Assembly (NCBI GenBank): GCA_004558955.1
Contig: SFZC01000003.1
Location: forward strand, 1-40,426
Reading direction: 5' to 3'
Length of the DNA stretch: 40,426 bases
Origin: a bacterium
Lineage (GTDB): Bacteria > Cyanobacteriota > Vampirovibrionia > Gastranaerophilales > Gastranaerophilaceae
Numbering within the stretch: the stretch's first letter is position 1; each line of letters begins with the position of its first letter. A program made the translations under genes and the position numbers. Positions 39,904 through 40,426 of this stretch are shown here, piece by piece. Under the pieces are notes generated by a model. That model was not told where the DNA came from. It was given only the letters and a program-made list of their open reading frames with translations, and did no database searches.

Positions 39904-40426
39904 ATGGGTTTAGCGGCATCACAAGCAAGATTATTAACTATAACAGCCAGAAAATCTGACTGTGAGTTTTTGTCAATGTCTTTGTCACATCAAAAGCTTT
40001 CACTTGCTCGTGATATGGAAAAAGTTTCTTCTGATTATCAAAACGCATTGAGCCAAACAAAATTGGTTTATGATTACCATGGTTCAGGCGATACAAGCAT
40101 AAATTTAGATTACGGACTTTTGATGACTCCGTCAATTTACAATGACTATTACCCGAAAACAGTTACCGATGCAGATAACAGAGTAATTTTAAATTCTTCT
40201 TATGCCGCAGCGGCAAGAGCAGCAGGAATTCCTGTTGAAGGTCTTGAAGGTACTCCGTCAGATTCGGTTCGTAATGCGTTTGTTGAAGCATTAGCAGGGG
40301 CAGGCGTAATCACTGCAACTCGTGCTGCATCAATCGAAGCCGTAACTTACGGTAACTCAATAGGTTTAGGCAGCAGCTCAAACGTTACCGCTTCTTATAC
40401 GCAAGTTTCGTATGATGAATTGTTAG
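39904..40426 (+). CDS. Start of a lineage-specific MGLAASQ-type protein (partial, 3' end outside window)
   Basis: The frame from ATG 39904 (AAAGGGA upstream) runs 174 codons to the window edge without a stop. It starts MGLAASQARLLTITARKSDC, then EFLSMSLSHQKLSLARDMEK and SSDYQNALSQTKLVYDY, a long amphipathic heptad-like helix of about 60 residues. A region rich in Ala, Ser, Gly and Tyr follows (SSYAAAARAAGIPVEG, then SIGLGSSSNVTASYTQ). I associate this start with abundant, often multicopy proteins of Gastranaerophilales and Vampirovibrio. The helix-then-Ala/Ser-rich layout resembles flagellin- or hook-type filament proteins, but that is impression only. No signal peptide. Probably a surface or filament component. 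Confidence 0.75.
   Translation, partial: MGLAASQARLLTITARKSDCEFLSMSLSHQKLSLARDMEKVSSDYQNALSQTKLVYDYHGSGDTSINLDYGLLMTPSIYNDYYPKTVTDADNRVILNSSYAAAARAAGIPVEGLEGTPSDSVRNAFVEALAGAGVITATRAASIEAVTYGNSIGLGSSSNVTASYTQVSYDELL

Noticed and set aside
39938-40135. Minus-strand 65-codon frame near the right end
   Set aside because: It is antisense to the MGLAASQ-type gene, which has a good ribosome binding site and an uninterrupted frame to the window edge.

Overview
The window reads as a low-GC (roughly 35% by eye) Gram-negative-type bacterial chromosome segment, most likely from the gut-associated non-photosynthetic cyanobacterial lineage Gastranaerophilales/Vampirovibrionia (Melainabacteria). This is inferred from protein style, not from a search. 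The pointers are a yggS-sepF pair, dapL (the LL-diaminopimelate aminotransferase route typical of Cyanobacteria), a pseudopilin beginning AFTLAETLITLGIIGVIS, a protein starting MKITPLMMNSVNFGNS, a terminal gene starting MGLAASQARLLTITARK, and many small lineage-type orphans. Several genes appear to use TTG starts.

Left end (1-2500): about 200 bases of higher GC (52% over 1-180) encode the C-terminal part of an oligopeptide/dipeptide ABC permease. They are joined in a different frame to a CooC-like P-loop ATPase. This looks like a chimeric joint. Then come rplI and a ZIP metal transporter (zupT). 2.5-8 kb: yggS-sepF with a good promoter and terminator, a 0.6 kb palindrome-rich intergenic region, an XRE regulator divergent from a pseudopilin, ogt, a small orphan with HExxH at its start, and an orphan PAS histidine kinase. 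8-14.4 kb: two orphan proteins, a sugar-porter MFS transporter, a secreted protein of six 20-residue YG repeats, and an AsmA-like envelope protein.

14.4-22.6 kb: mfd, apparently transcribed as a leaderless mRNA, then a parvulin lipoprotein (PrsA/SurA type), a decayed XRE gene, a membrane-associated lineage protein, a minimal thioredoxin, a DUF2971 protein, and a small toxin-antitoxin-like pair whose promoter overlaps a TGTACA operator, plus a 54-residue ORF. 22.9-29.6 kb: two tandem L,D-transpeptidases with hairpins at their ribosome binding sites, then on the minus strand a probable operon of two orphans, an aminotransferase and dapL. DapL supplies diaminopimelate for lysine and peptidoglycan, so this stretch is cell-wall flavoured.

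29.6-40.4 kb: a 1744-residue multidomain protein (GNAT acetyltransferase, long alpha-helical repeat region with recurring Cys, C-terminal domain with a CC motif), a convergent HExxH putative metallopeptidase, nadB-nadC for quinolinate/NAD synthesis, an orphan NarL-type response regulator, and the start of a lineage-specific protein that runs off the window. No tRNA, rRNA, CRISPR array, complete insertion sequence or prophage was recognised. The most novel items are the giant GNAT-repeat protein, the family of 40-bp palindromic intergenic repeats, and the promoters that place the -10 box 6-7 nt before the start codon.
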